Below, in pieces: positions 1-7,557 of a stretch of DNA of 15,493 nucleotides. Source of the DNA: JBGZFC01 sp041846575 (GTDB taxonomy: Bacteria > Bacteroidota > Bacteroidia > Bacteroidales > Dysgonomonadaceae); assembly GCA_041846575.1 (NCBI GenBank), contig JBGZFC010000125.1, positions 1 through 15,493 of the forward strand. The letters are read 5' to 3'. The notes under the pieces are model-generated. The model had not been told where the DNA came from. It did no database searches and was given only the letters and a program-made list of their open reading frames with translations. The translations under genes and the position numbers were made by a program. The first letter of the stretch is position 1. Each line of letters starts with the position of its first letter.

Positions 1-86
1 CGTGATAAAAAAATATAGAATTGTTCGTTATTTCCCCATTTAACATAATTTGATACATGATAAATATCTAATTTGTAAATAAAGAT

Positions 87-94
87 TACTTTTG
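87..94 (+). promoter_or_regulatory. Bacteroidetes -7 promoter box for the beta-barrel gene
   Basis: TACTTTTG matches the Bacteroidetes housekeeping -7 consensus TAnnTTTG exactly. A TTTG lies at 72-75, but the gap of 11 bases is too short for a normal -33 partner, so only the -7 part is clear. Transcription would start near position 101 and give an AT-rich leader of about 110 nt. Confidence 0.5.
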
Positions 95-210
95 CAGAAA
101 TTATAGAACAAAAGAAACAAAGAGTTTGTTTAATTAATGGTTTTAGAAATTAGTATAAATGTCTTTAGAACAAAATAACTATATATTAATTTAAAAAAAG
201 AAAAGAGATT

Positions 211-825
211 ATGAAAAAAATGAGATTATCAATTGTTATTGCCATGTTGGCAGTAGTAACCGTAGCAAGTGCACAACTTGGTTTAGGTATTAAAGGTGGT
301 ATGAATATGTCAAACTTTTATGGAAGCGACGTTAAAAACACTAATTTGAAAATTGGTTTTCATGTAGGTTTATCAGCTGATTACAACTTTGCATCGAACA
401 TGGCAATTCAATCAGGTTTGTATTTCACATCTAAAGGAGCAAAATCTGATAATTCTGTAACTCTGCCTGTATTAGGAACAATAGACGCAACTACTACTAT
501 TAATGCAATGTATTTGCAACTTCCTATTCATTTTGCTTATAAATTGGATGTAACTCCGGATACCCGTATGGTTTTCCATGCAGGTCCATATTTGGCATAC
601 GGTGTAGCAGGTAAAACTACAGTGAAAGTTGAAGGAAATTCTGATAGTACAGATACATTTGTTGATGGTGTTAACCGTTTTGATGCCGGTCTTGGTCTTG
701 GTGTAGGTGCAGAATTCGGTTCATTCCTTGTTGACCTTGGCTGGGATATGGGATTGGTTTCATTAGATGATAAAGCTGATATTAAAAATCAGAACGCTTA
801 TCTTTCTGTAGGCTATAGATTCTAA
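211..825 (+). CDS. Outer-membrane beta-barrel protein, porin family (PF13568-like)
   Basis: The 204-residue product starts with a Sec signal peptide: basic MKKMR, then a hydrophobic stretch to about residue 18, with a likely cut after ASA (residue 21). The mature part is rich in Gly and alternating aromatic/polar strands. It opens with LGIKGGMNMSNF and ends in YLSVGYRF, with a terminal Phe as expected for a BAM-assembled barrel. These are the marks of the small 8-stranded outer-membrane beta-barrel proteins (OMP_b-brl_2) common in Bacteroidetes. Substrate or ligand cannot be read from the sequence; many such proteins are structural or of unknown role. It looks monocistronic, with its own -7 box at 87-94 and a terminator at 848-877. 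The start is preceded by an A-rich stretch (AAAAAAAGAAAAGAG), as is usual in this phylum. The family call is firm; the function is open. Confidence 0.88.
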   Translation: MKKMRLSIVIAMLAVVTVASAQLGLGIKGGMNMSNFYGSDVKNTNLKIGFHVGLSADYNFASNMAIQSGLYFTSKGAKSDNSVTLPVLGTIDATTTINAMYLQLPIHFAYKLDVTPDTRMVFHAGPYLAYGVAGKTTVKVEGNSDSTDTFVDGVNRFDAGLGLGVGAEFGSFLVDLGWDMGLVSLDDKADIKNQNAYLSVGYRF

Positions 826-847
826 TAATATTTTATCATATACAAAA

Positions 848-877
848 AGCAACTTCACCAGAGGAGTTGCTTTTTTT
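848..877 (+). terminator. Rho-independent terminator after the beta-barrel gene
   Basis: The arms AGCAACTTC (848-856) and GGAGTTGCT (863-871) pair over nine positions with one G-U wobble, around a 6-base loop. The stem runs directly into a T tract (871-877). It lies 22 bases after the stop codon at 825, so it ends the upstream transcript before the dacB promoter. Confidence 0.85.
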
Positions 878-885
878 ATTTCCTA

Positions 886-900
886 TAAGTTTGTATCTTG
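886..900 (+). promoter_or_regulatory. Bacteroidetes promoter box(es) for dacB
   Basis: TAAGTTTG (886-893) is an exact TAnnTTTG box. An overlapping TATCTTGC (894-901) is a near match and cannot be separated from it by eye. A possible -33 TTG at 867-869 lies in the 3' arm of the preceding terminator. The leader would be about 25-35 nt. Confidence 0.5.
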
Positions 901-930
901 CGCAAAAAATAAAACACAAACAGATTAGCA

Positions 931-2385
931 ATGAAAAAAACAGTTTCGATATTCTTTCTTTTTTTCTTTTTTATTTCCGGTTTTGCTCAGTCCGGATTGC
1001 AGCAATTTGTAAATAATCCGGCTTTGAAGCATGCATCGATTGGCGTGTCGGTGGTTGATATGCAATCGGGTAGGGTAGTTGTGGATTACAATTCTCAAAA
1101 AATGTTTACACCGGCATCAGTACTTAAACTGATAACAACTGCCACGGCTATAGAGGTGTTTGGTGAGAAGTATAGATATAAAACCGATATTGCCATTGAT
1201 GCAAACAATTCGTCTCGAATTTTAGTTATAGGCTCGGGCGACCCAACACTTGGCAGTGAATTTTTTGGAGATAATAAGAACGCTTTTTTTATTCAATGTG
1301 CCGATGCTGTCAAACGCTCTCTTGATGCAGGTAAAAGCTACTCATTGTATATTGTTGATAATCTTTTTGGTTACGACGGCGTTTCGCCGGAATGGACATG
1401 GATTGATATGGGAAATTACTATGCCGCAGGAGCTTACGGAATTAGTGTTTTTGATAATATGTATCGTCTCTATTTTGATACGACAGACAAAAGCAGTTGT
1501 CCGAAAATTATTCGTACAGAGCCTGAAATAAAAGATATTACATTTCAAAATAGTTTAACACTTAACACTACGGGACGAGATAATTCCTATATTTACGGTA
1601 TCCCTTTTTCCAACGAACGTATTTTGCGTGGAGATATTCCGGCAGGAAAAACACAATTCAGCATAAAGGGAGACATTCCTGACCCCGGTATGTTTTTGGG
1701 AAAAACATTGGCAGACTATTTACAACGAGTTGGATATAATATTGCGAAAGTAGAGACTGCACGTGCCGACTATTTTTCTGTTGAGTGCAACGCGAGAAAA
1801 GGTGCATCTTATGTTATAGGTAAGATTATATTCTCCTACCAATCGCCTATGATGAAGGATATTATTCGTGAAGTAAATGTGAAAAGCAATAATCATTATG
1901 CGGAACATATCATTAGAACCGTCGGGCGATACAATAATCGAGATATTTACAGTAATCCGCTTGATGAAGGAATAAATTATATCAATCGTTTTTGGAAAGG
2001 TAAGAAAATAGATACAGATGCTTTGGTAATGAAAGACGGTTGCGGACTTGCACCGCAAAACGCGGTAACTCCGGCTCTTTTAACCGATTTGTTGATATAT
2101 ATGCACAACGACAGCAAACACTCTGCCGACTTCTTTAACTCATTGCCAAAAGCAGGTAAAGAAGGGACTTTGCGTAATTTTTTACGAAAAACCAAATATG
2201 AAGGAAAAATTTTAGCAAAAAGTGGCAGTATTGGCGGTGTACAGTGTTATTCGGGTTATCTGATTGACGGTGACAAAAAATATGCTTTTTCCGTTATGAT
2301 AAATAAAATCAATGGCACTCGTACACAGGTGCGGAGCGCCATTGAACAGTTTTTATTGAGTTTGCAATCTCAACATGTTTTATAA
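931..2385 (+). CDS. dacB: D-alanyl-D-alanine carboxypeptidase/endopeptidase, PBP4 type
   Basis: This 484-residue periplasmic penicillin-binding protein (peptidase family S13) trims the terminal D-Ala of peptidoglycan stem peptides and can open DD-crosslinks. All three active-site motifs are visible: SVLK (S63 nucleophile, K66), SNN (319-321) and KSG (430-432). The family signature GSGDPTLGS (101-109) and the late GYLID/YAFSVMIN strands are also present. The N-terminus (MKKTVSIFFLFFFFISGFAQ) is a signal peptide cut near residue 19-20. The length is normal for the class-C low-molecular-mass PBPs, which carry extra domains between SxxK and SxN. The gene has its own promoter and a convergent neighbour 37 bp downstream. 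I see no terminator in that gap. Confidence in family and chemistry is high; the symbol follows the usual naming of PBP4 homologues. Confidence 0.93.
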   Translation: MKKTVSIFFLFFFFISGFAQSGLQQFVNNPALKHASIGVSVVDMQSGRVVVDYNSQKMFTPASVLKLITTATAIEVFGEKYRYKTDIAIDANNSSRILVIGSGDPTLGSEFFGDNKNAFFIQCADAVKRSLDAGKSYSLYIVDNLFGYDGVSPEWTWIDMGNYYAAGAYGISVFDNMYRLYFDTTDKSSCPKIIRTEPEIKDITFQNSLTLNTTGRDNSYIYGIPFSNERILRGDIPAGKTQFSIKGDIPDPGMFLGKTLADYLQRVGYNIAKVETARADYFSVECNARKGASYVIGKIIFSYQSPMMKDIIREVNVKSNNHYAEHIIRTVGRYNNRDIYSNPLDEGINYINRFWKGKKIDTDALVMKDGCGLAPQNAVTPALLTDLLIYMHNDSKHSADFFNSLPKAGKEGTLRNFLRKTKYEGKILAKSGSIGGVQCYSGYLIDGDKKYAFSVMINKINGTRTQVRSAIEQFLLSLQSQHVL

Positions 2386-2422
2386 TAATAAGTTTTGGGT
2401 TACAAATCTTAACAGTAATTTA

Positions 2423-3406
2423 TTAATTATAGAGGTGTACTAAATTTACACTTGCTTTTCCTCTATGTTCATAATCAACCTCAGAAGACCAAATTTCCAT
2501 GTATCCATTTAAAGAAGGAAGAACTAGCATTTGTATAATTACAACTCGACCAAAATTAACAGTTAATTCACTATACGGTTTAGTTGATATTATAAACTCT
2601 TTATTATCTAAATCTTTATATACCTCTTCTGTATAACCAAAATATGGCGATGCATAAAATTCAAAATAATTACACATATATTGGTGTTGTGAGTTGTTAG
2701 CTGTTAATTTAAATTTTCCATTAAAACTCATTGTTCTTTTGAACCATCCTAACCAATATTTTCTTTTTCCTACAAATTTTAGATAAATATCTGTTCCTGT
2801 TATACTAATCCAAGCTTCACACCTCCTATTTCGGGTGTTTCCTATTGCATAGTTCTGAGAATCAAAATCACTAGAGCGTATTGATGAATTCAATATATCT
2901 GTTAAACTATCATATGTTGGAGCCTTGTAGACTGAGTCTCCAATAATGTAATTCCCACTTAAATTTATTATACATTCAAGTTCAGAATTAACAAACTTAG
3001 AGTATGGTGAAAAATCTAACTTAGTTTCATCCTCAAAAAAGAAGTCTTCAGAAAATTTTTTCTTAAATAATGCGTATTGAGTATTAAAATCCTCTCTGGT
3101 AGAAGAATTATTTAAAATATTTTCTAATTCTTTGTCTGCCATAACCATTCTTTCAAAAGGAGTCTTTAAATTGTATTTAAGACAGAATAAAAGCTTTTCT
3201 TTATCGTTCTTTTTATTAATTTCTCTAACAAACTTTTCAAATGTTTCTTTATTCTTAAATTTCAGTGTGTTTTCTGAATTTATTTTTACTACCGAAAAAT
3301 CAGATTCCGATTCTTTATTTGGAATTTCAATAGTTTCTTTATCACAAGAAATAAATAAAAAAGAAATAACTAATAGCAAAATTAAGATGTTTTTGGTTTT
3401 TTTCAT
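2423..3406 (-). CDS. Hypothetical lipoprotein, AT-rich, function unknown
   Basis: The 327-residue product starts with a lipoprotein signal peptide (MKKTKNILILLLVISFLFIS) ending in a lipobox Cys at residue 21, so it is probably lipid-anchored in the outer or inner membrane. Residues 40-125 are highly charged (many K, E, N) and probably helical. Residues 144-163 contain N-L-S-G-N-Y-I-I-G-D-S-V-Y-K, which resembles a motif I associate with Bacteroidetes lipoproteins of unknown function. Residues 195-327 look beta-rich, with aromatic strands (KYWLGWFKRTMSFNGKF) and an ending EHRGKASVNLVHLYN. No catalytic motif is visible. Base composition is much lower in GC than glyS nearby (sampled lines about 22-33% against 45%), which suggests a transferred or fast-evolving accessory gene. 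It is monocistronic, with its own -7 box at 3451-3458. I do not recognise the gene. Confidence 0.8.
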   Translation of the reverse strand: MKKTKNILILLLVISFLFISCDKETIEIPNKESESDFSVVKINSENTLKFKNKETFEKFVREINKKNDKEKLLFCLKYNLKTPFERMVMADKELENILNNSSTREDFNTQYALFKKKFSEDFFFEDETKLDFSPYSKFVNSELECIINLSGNYIIGDSVYKAPTYDSLTDILNSSIRSSDFDSQNYAIGNTRNRRCEAWISITGTDIYLKFVGKRKYWLGWFKRTMSFNGKFKLTANNSQHQYMCNYFEFYASPYFGYTEEVYKDLDNKEFIISTKPYSELTVNFGRVVIIQMLVLPSLNGYMEIWSSEVDYEHRGKASVNLVHLYN

Positions 3407-3450
3407 TTTTGATTTTTTTAAATTGTTATTATATATTTTAATTGCGGCGA

Positions 3451-3458
3451 CAAAGGTA
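3451..3458 (-). promoter_or_regulatory. Bacteroidetes -7 box for the orphan lipoprotein
   Basis: On the minus strand this reads TACCTTTG, an exact TAnnTTTG match, 45 bases before the ATG. A TTTG on the minus strand at 3475-3478 could serve as the -33 element, but the 16-base gap is slightly shorter than usual. Confidence 0.55.
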
Positions 3459-3537
3459 AATTAAATTAATATTACAAAAAAGGAATTATGGAATATTTTT
3501 TTATTTATTTCTGCTGAGACATATAAAAAGATATGAT

Positions 3538-4095
3538 TTAATTTAACACTTTTACCAACTCTATTTCATAAGCAAGTGTGGTATATCCTCTGATATTATT
3601 GTTTCCGGCAGCACCATAACCCAGATTCCATGGAATCCATATTTCCCATTTATCTCCCTCTTTCATGTGTTGTAAAGCAGTTGAATACCCATCGACAACG
3701 CCGTACTGACTTAATGGAGATACATCAAAAACAATTGGGATATCGTTCATATTGGCAGTTGATTCAAAAACAATTTTATTGGTAATCACATTGCCGTTTT
3801 CGTCGGTATAAGTATCGGGTTTTTCCCAAATGTTTTTATACCATCCGGTAAATAACACTTTTACTTGGTCGGTAAAGAGCGGAGTCAAACCTTCGCCGCT
3901 TTTTAATACTTTGTACATTATAAAACCATTTCCCGATTGAGATTCCAATTTGGTGTATTCCGGATTGGCTGCTATTTTAGCAAATTGTGCTTCGTTTTCG
4001 TTTTTCCATTTATCGTCGAAAGTTTCTGTTTTATTGCACGATACGATTGCTAAAATACCGAGAATCGACAGTATAGACAATAACTTTAATTTCAT
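3538..4095 (-). CDS. FKBP-type peptidyl-prolyl cis-trans isomerase, lipoprotein
   Basis: The 185-residue product has a lipoprotein signal peptide with lipobox AIVSC (Cys 20) and a linker to about residue 55. A C-terminal FKBP domain (about 57-184) follows, so it should assist folding of exported proteins at the membrane. FKBP landmarks in order are KVLFTGWY (79-86), VFES (109-112), IVFDV (121-125), VVDGYSTALQHMKEGDKWEIWIP (133-155), LGYGAAG (158-164) and LAYEIELVKV (174-183). Compared with human FKBP12, Y26 is replaced by Phe, F36-D37 by F-E and W59 by Tyr. The loop between the first two strands is longer (about 88-107), and the usual I-P-P of the late loop reads I-R-G (168-170), so activity may be weak. 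It follows glyS by 61 bp on the same strand with no clear -7 box between them, so co-transcription is likely. Confidence 0.88.
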   Translation of the reverse strand: MKLKLLSILSILGILAIVSCNKTETFDDKWKNENEAQFAKIAANPEYTKLESQSGNGFIMYKVLKSGEGLTPLFTDQVKVLFTGWYKNIWEKPDTYTDENGNVITNKIVFESTANMNDIPIVFDVSPLSQYGVVDGYSTALQHMKEGDKWEIWIPWNLGYGAAGNNNIRGYTTLAYEIELVKVLN

Positions 4096-4156
4096 AATCT
4101 GTTTTTATTTATGTTTTGCTGTTATTTCTTTTGTTTGATATAATTGTCTTTGTAAT

Positions 4157-5710
4157 TTAGTCAGCTTTCGCCACTTTTTGCAACAAACTCTTCATTTCAA
4201 CCTCTTTTGCGATGGTTTCACGAAGTTGGTCTATAGGTACCCGTTCTTGTTGCATTGTGTCGCGGTGGCGAACGGTTACCGCGTTGTCCGTAAGCGTTTG
4301 ATGATCGACGGTTATACAGAACGGAGTACCGATAGCATCCTGACGTCTGTAACGTTTTCCGATGCTGTCTTTCTCATCGTACTGACAAGAGAAATCAAAT
4401 TTAAGCGAATCGATTATTTCGAGAGCCTTTTCGGGAAGTCCGTCTTTTTTCACCAACGGCAGTACAGCCAATTTCACGGGAGCCAAAGCTGCCGGAAGTT
4501 TCAGTACAACTCTTGTATCGCCGCCTTCGAGCACTTCCTCTTCGTATGATGCTGCCAAAACGGATAAGAACATTCTGTCCACACCGATAGAAGTTTCTAC
4601 CACATAAGGAATATAAGATTTGTTTAATTCGGGGTCGAAATATTGCATCTTTTTACCCGAAAATTTCTCGTGTTGGCTTAAGTCGAAATCTGTTCTTGAG
4701 TGAATTCCTTCCACCTCTTTAAATCCGAAAGGCATTTCAAATTCTATGTCGGTAGCAGCGTTGGCGTAGTGAGCCAATTTATCGTGGTCGTGGAAGCGAT
4801 ATTTTTTAGCTCCGAAACCAAGTGCTTGATGCCAACGCATACGAGTCTCTTTCCAACGTTCGAACCATTTAAGTTCTTCGCCCGGTTGCACGAAAAACTG
4901 CATCTCCATCTGCTCAAACTCTCGCATCCTGAATATAAATTGACGAGCTACGATTTCGTTTCTGAAAGCTTTACCGATTTGAGCAATACCAAACGGTATT
5001 TTCATTCTTCCGGTTTTTTGCACATTCAGGAAGTTTACGAAAATACCTTGTGCCGTTTCCGGACGGAGATAGACTTTCATTGCACCGTCTGCCGTTGAGC
5101 CCATTTCTGTGGCAAACATCAGGTTGAATTGTCTCACTTCTGTCCAATTGCGTGTGCCGCTTATAGGACAAACTATTTCGCAATCGATAATGATTTGCCG
5201 CAATTCGTTAAGGTTGTTATCATTAAGTGCGTTAGCGAAGCGGGTGTGAATCTCATCTTTTTTTCTTTGATTTTCCAATACTCGCGGATTGGTTTGGCGG
5301 AACATAGCTTCATCGAACGAATCGCCAAAACGTTTAGCCGCTTTTTCTATCTCTTTGTCTATTTTGTCGTCAAATTTTGTTAAATGGTCTTCAATTAAAA
5401 CATCGGCTCTGTATCTTTTTTTAGAGTCTTTGTTATCGATTAAAGGGTCGTTAAATGCATCTACGTGTCCCGATGCTTTCCAGATATCAGGGTGCATAAA
5501 TATTGCAGAGTCTATTCCCACAACGTTGTCGTGGAGCAATACCATGCTGTCCCACCAATATTTTTTTATGTTGTTTTTCAGTTCTACACCGTATTGTCCG
5601 TAATCGTAAACGGCACCTAAACCATCATATATTTCACTCGATTGAAATACATATCCGTACTCTTTGCAGTGTGATACTAATTTTTTAAAAACCTCTTCTT
5701 GTTTAGCCAT
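4157..5710 (-). CDS. glyS: Glycyl-tRNA synthetase, alpha2 type (class II)
   Basis: This 517-residue cytoplasmic enzyme charges tRNA-Gly with glycine. It is the single-polypeptide dimeric form, not the separate alpha/beta subunits of many Proteobacteria. The N-terminus carries the family block SSEIYDGLGAVYDYGQYG (24-41). Residues RPETAQG (216-222) and the class II motif 2 GKAFRNEI with RMREFEQMEMQFF (246-273) form the ATP site with R250 and E252. Motif 3 is TSIGVDRMFL (373-382), with the conserved R379. The anticodon-binding domain spans about 411-510 (VKLAVLPLVKKDG onward, then DSIGKRYRRQDAIGTPFCITVD). A Cys-rich pair is partly retained (C177, C181). The start MAKQEEVFKKLVSHCK agrees with the family. 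A TACATTTG box lies 20 bp upstream. The length is complete. Confidence 0.97.
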   Translation of the reverse strand: MAKQEEVFKKLVSHCKEYGYVFQSSEIYDGLGAVYDYGQYGVELKNNIKKYWWDSMVLLHDNVVGIDSAIFMHPDIWKASGHVDAFNDPLIDNKDSKKRYRADVLIEDHLTKFDDKIDKEIEKAAKRFGDSFDEAMFRQTNPRVLENQRKKDEIHTRFANALNDNNLNELRQIIIDCEIVCPISGTRNWTEVRQFNLMFATEMGSTADGAMKVYLRPETAQGIFVNFLNVQKTGRMKIPFGIAQIGKAFRNEIVARQFIFRMREFEQMEMQFFVQPGEELKWFERWKETRMRWHQALGFGAKKYRFHDHDKLAHYANAATDIEFEMPFGFKEVEGIHSRTDFDLSQHEKFSGKKMQYFDPELNKSYIPYVVETSIGVDRMFLSVLAASYEEEVLEGGDTRVVLKLPAALAPVKLAVLPLVKKDGLPEKALEIIDSLKFDFSCQYDEKDSIGKRYRRQDAIGTPFCITVDHQTLTDNAVTVRHRDTMQQERVPIDQLRETIAKEVEMKSLLQKVAKAD

Positions 5711-5729
5711 ATCTTTATTATAGTTTCTT

Positions 5730-5737
5730 CAAATGTA
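5730..5737 (-). promoter_or_regulatory. Bacteroidetes -7 box for glyS
   Basis: The minus strand reads TACATTTG, an exact TAnnTTTG match. A minus-strand TTG at 5761-5763 gives a 23-base gap, at the upper end of the reported spacing. The leader would be only about 13 nt. With no other good box in the region, this promoter probably drives both glyS and the FKBP gene. Confidence 0.55.
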
Positions 5738-5963
5738 ATAGGCATATTGCCCCTGTTTGTCAAGTTTTTATTGTCAGAATCTCAATATCTTGAATATACA
5801 TATCAAGACTCTTGGTTTATATTAATCTCAAATAATTGACATACTATTTCGTATAAAATCAATCGGTATGCAAAGTAAACAATTTTTTCTGAGATTATGG
5901 CACAGACATATATTAAAGATGAATAAAGTGGTAATTTTTATATAGATAAACCGATTAATATTG

Positions 5964-5971
5964 TACTTTTG
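5964..5971 (+). promoter_or_regulatory. Bacteroidetes -7 box for the flippase gene
   Basis: TACTTTTG matches TAnnTTTG exactly, 33 bases before the ATG at 6005. No TTTG is seen at the -33 position, only T-rich sequence near 5935. Two copies of CCGATTAA (5951-5958 and 5987-5994) flank the box as direct repeats with a 36-bp period. The rest of the 294-bp divergent region (5711-6004) is AT-rich. It shows only a short CTTGA/TCAAG inverted pair at 5789-5807. Confidence 0.5.
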
Positions 5972-6004
5972 TAATATTATCTTAATCCGATTAAAAATAA
6001 ATAT

Positions 6005-7507
6005 ATGGCAAATGGGATGAAAGTTCTTGCAAAAGAGACTGCCATTTATGGTTTGAGCAGCATTTTCGGGAGATTTCTTAATTGGCTGCTTGCACCGTTT
6101 TGGACGTGGGTTTTGGCAAGTACCGCACAAATGGGAATTATCGGTAACTTGTACAGTTGGACTGCACTCGTTATTGTTATTCTGACTTATGGTATGGAGA
6201 CAGGCTTGTTCAGGTTTGCAAACAAAGAAGAAGAGAATCCGCTTACCGTTTATAGTACTTCAATCATAAGTCTTGCGTTTACCACAACTATTTTCGTAAT
6301 TTTATCAATCTTTTTCCTTCAACCCATAACAGGGCTTTTTGGAACAGAAGCTATAAAGCCACACTATGTTTTATTGCTTATCATTATCTTGGGTTTAGAT
6401 ACGCTTAGTGCGTTGCCATTTGCGTATTTGAGATATCAAAAACGTCCGGTACGATTTGCAATAATTCAGATATTAAACGTAGTTTTCACGATTCTTTTTA
6501 ACTTGTTTTTCTTTCTGTTGTGTCCGTGGTTGGCAACAAAATTTCCTGCTGCTTTTTCGTGGTTCGATATAAGTCGCGGAGTTGATTATATTTTGATTTC
6601 CAATTTGGCGGCATCTGTTATCAGAATGGTGTTGCTGTCGCCGCAACTTCGTGTAAAATACACTTTTGATTGGGCTTTGCTTAAACGTATGTTGTCATAT
6701 TCATTGCCTTTGCTTGTGTTGGGTATCGCGGGTATTATGAATCAAAATCTGGATAAAATGCTATATCCGTATCTATCTACCGAAGTAGATAAGATGAATC
6801 AGTTGGGCATTTATCACGCTTCGTTTAAGATAGCGGTAATCATGGTTATGTTTACGCAAGCATTCAGATACGCATTCGAGCCGTTTATTTTTGCGAAAAA
6901 CAGGGAGTCGGGGGACGATAAATCAGAATCATATTCGCAAGCGACCAAATACTTTATTATTTTTGGACTCTTTATTTTTCTTGCCGTAATCGGATATCTG
7001 GATATTATCAAACATTTGCTGGAGTCCAATTACAGGGAAGGTCTCAGAATTGTTCCGATTGTGATGCTCGGAGAACTTTTCTTTGGAATCTATTTCAATC
7101 TGTCGCTTTGGTACAAACTTATCGATAAAACAGAGTGGGGCGCATATTTGTCTTTGATAGGACTTGTTGTAACCATATTGGGCAATGTGCTGTTTGTGCC
7201 TCGTTTCGGCTATATGGCATGTGCATGGACGGCTCTTTCTGCCAACTTTATAATGATGCTTATTTCATATTTTTTAGGTCAGAAAAACTTTCCGATAAAC
7301 TATGATCTGAAGTCGGCGGCATTTTATTTTGTGATTGCTCTGCTCTTTTTTGCCGCGATAATGTTTTTCGATGCGAATATTCCAAATATGTTTGTCCGAT
7401 TGGTTTTGAATACGGTATTGTTGGGGTTATATGTAGTTATCGTATTAAAGAAGGATTTACCATTGCGTGAATTACCGATTGTCGGCAAATATTTTGCGAA
7501 AAAATAG
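6005..7507 (+). CDS. Polysaccharide/lipid-linked oligosaccharide flippase (MOP superfamily, Wzx-like)
   Basis: The 500-residue integral membrane protein has about 12-14 hydrophobic segments across its length. It opens with an amphipathic KETAIYGLSSIFGRFLNWLLAPFW, typical of the polysaccharide transporter (PST) branch of the MOP flippases (Polysacc_synt family). Such proteins flip undecaprenyl- or lipid-linked glycans across the inner membrane. The central ALLKRMLSYSLPLLVLGIAGIMNQNLDKMLYPYL also fits the second-half repeat of this fold. No glycosyltransferases or other wzx/wzy locus genes lie nearby, so the substrate cannot be inferred. Some solitary Bacteroidetes homologues are annotated only as 'oligosaccharide flippase' or 'lipopolysaccharide biosynthesis protein'. 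An internal Met at residue 5 (6017) is an alternative start, but the first ATG sits well from the -7 box. The gene leads by 50 bp into the S46 peptidase with no promoter seen between them. Confidence 0.85.
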   Translation: MANGMKVLAKETAIYGLSSIFGRFLNWLLAPFWTWVLASTAQMGIIGNLYSWTALVIVILTYGMETGLFRFANKEEENPLTVYSTSIISLAFTTTIFVILSIFFLQPITGLFGTEAIKPHYVLLLIIILGLDTLSALPFAYLRYQKRPVRFAIIQILNVVFTILFNLFFFLLCPWLATKFPAAFSWFDISRGVDYILISNLAASVIRMVLLSPQLRVKYTFDWALLKRMLSYSLPLLVLGIAGIMNQNLDKMLYPYLSTEVDKMNQLGIYHASFKIAVIMVMFTQAFRYAFEPFIFAKNRESGDDKSESYSQATKYFIIFGLFIFLAVIGYLDIIKHLLESNYREGLRIVPIVMLGELFFGIYFNLSLWYKLIDKTEWGAYLSLIGLVVTILGNVLFVPRFGYMACAWTALSANFIMMLISYFLGQKNFPINYDLKSAAFYFVIALLFFAAIMFFDANIPNMFVRLVLNTVLLGLYVVIVLKKDLPLRELPIVGKYFAKK

Positions 7508-7557
7508 TATCTCTGTGAATATAAATTTCAATATTAAACAATAAATTATAGAATTTA

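Noticed and set aside
2386..2422. Bidirectional terminator between the convergent dacB and lipoprotein genes
   Set aside because: I searched the 37-bp gap and found no stable stem in either direction.
3132..3464. 110-codon + strand ORF opposite the lipoprotein gene
   Set aside because: It is the antisense of a Lys/Asn-rich coding stretch, giving a Phe/Leu/Ser-rich peptide, and it crosses the lipoprotein's promoter. The lipoprotein frame has a lipobox and a -7 box.
4178..5688. Several open frames of 61-132 codons on the strand opposite glyS
   Set aside because: They lie wholly within the strongly supported glycyl-tRNA synthetase gene, have no leader signals and encode no recognisable protein.
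5828..6130. 100-codon minus-strand ORF across the divergent region and start of the flippase gene
   Set aside because: It overlaps the flippase promoter and N-terminus and its product shows no domain.
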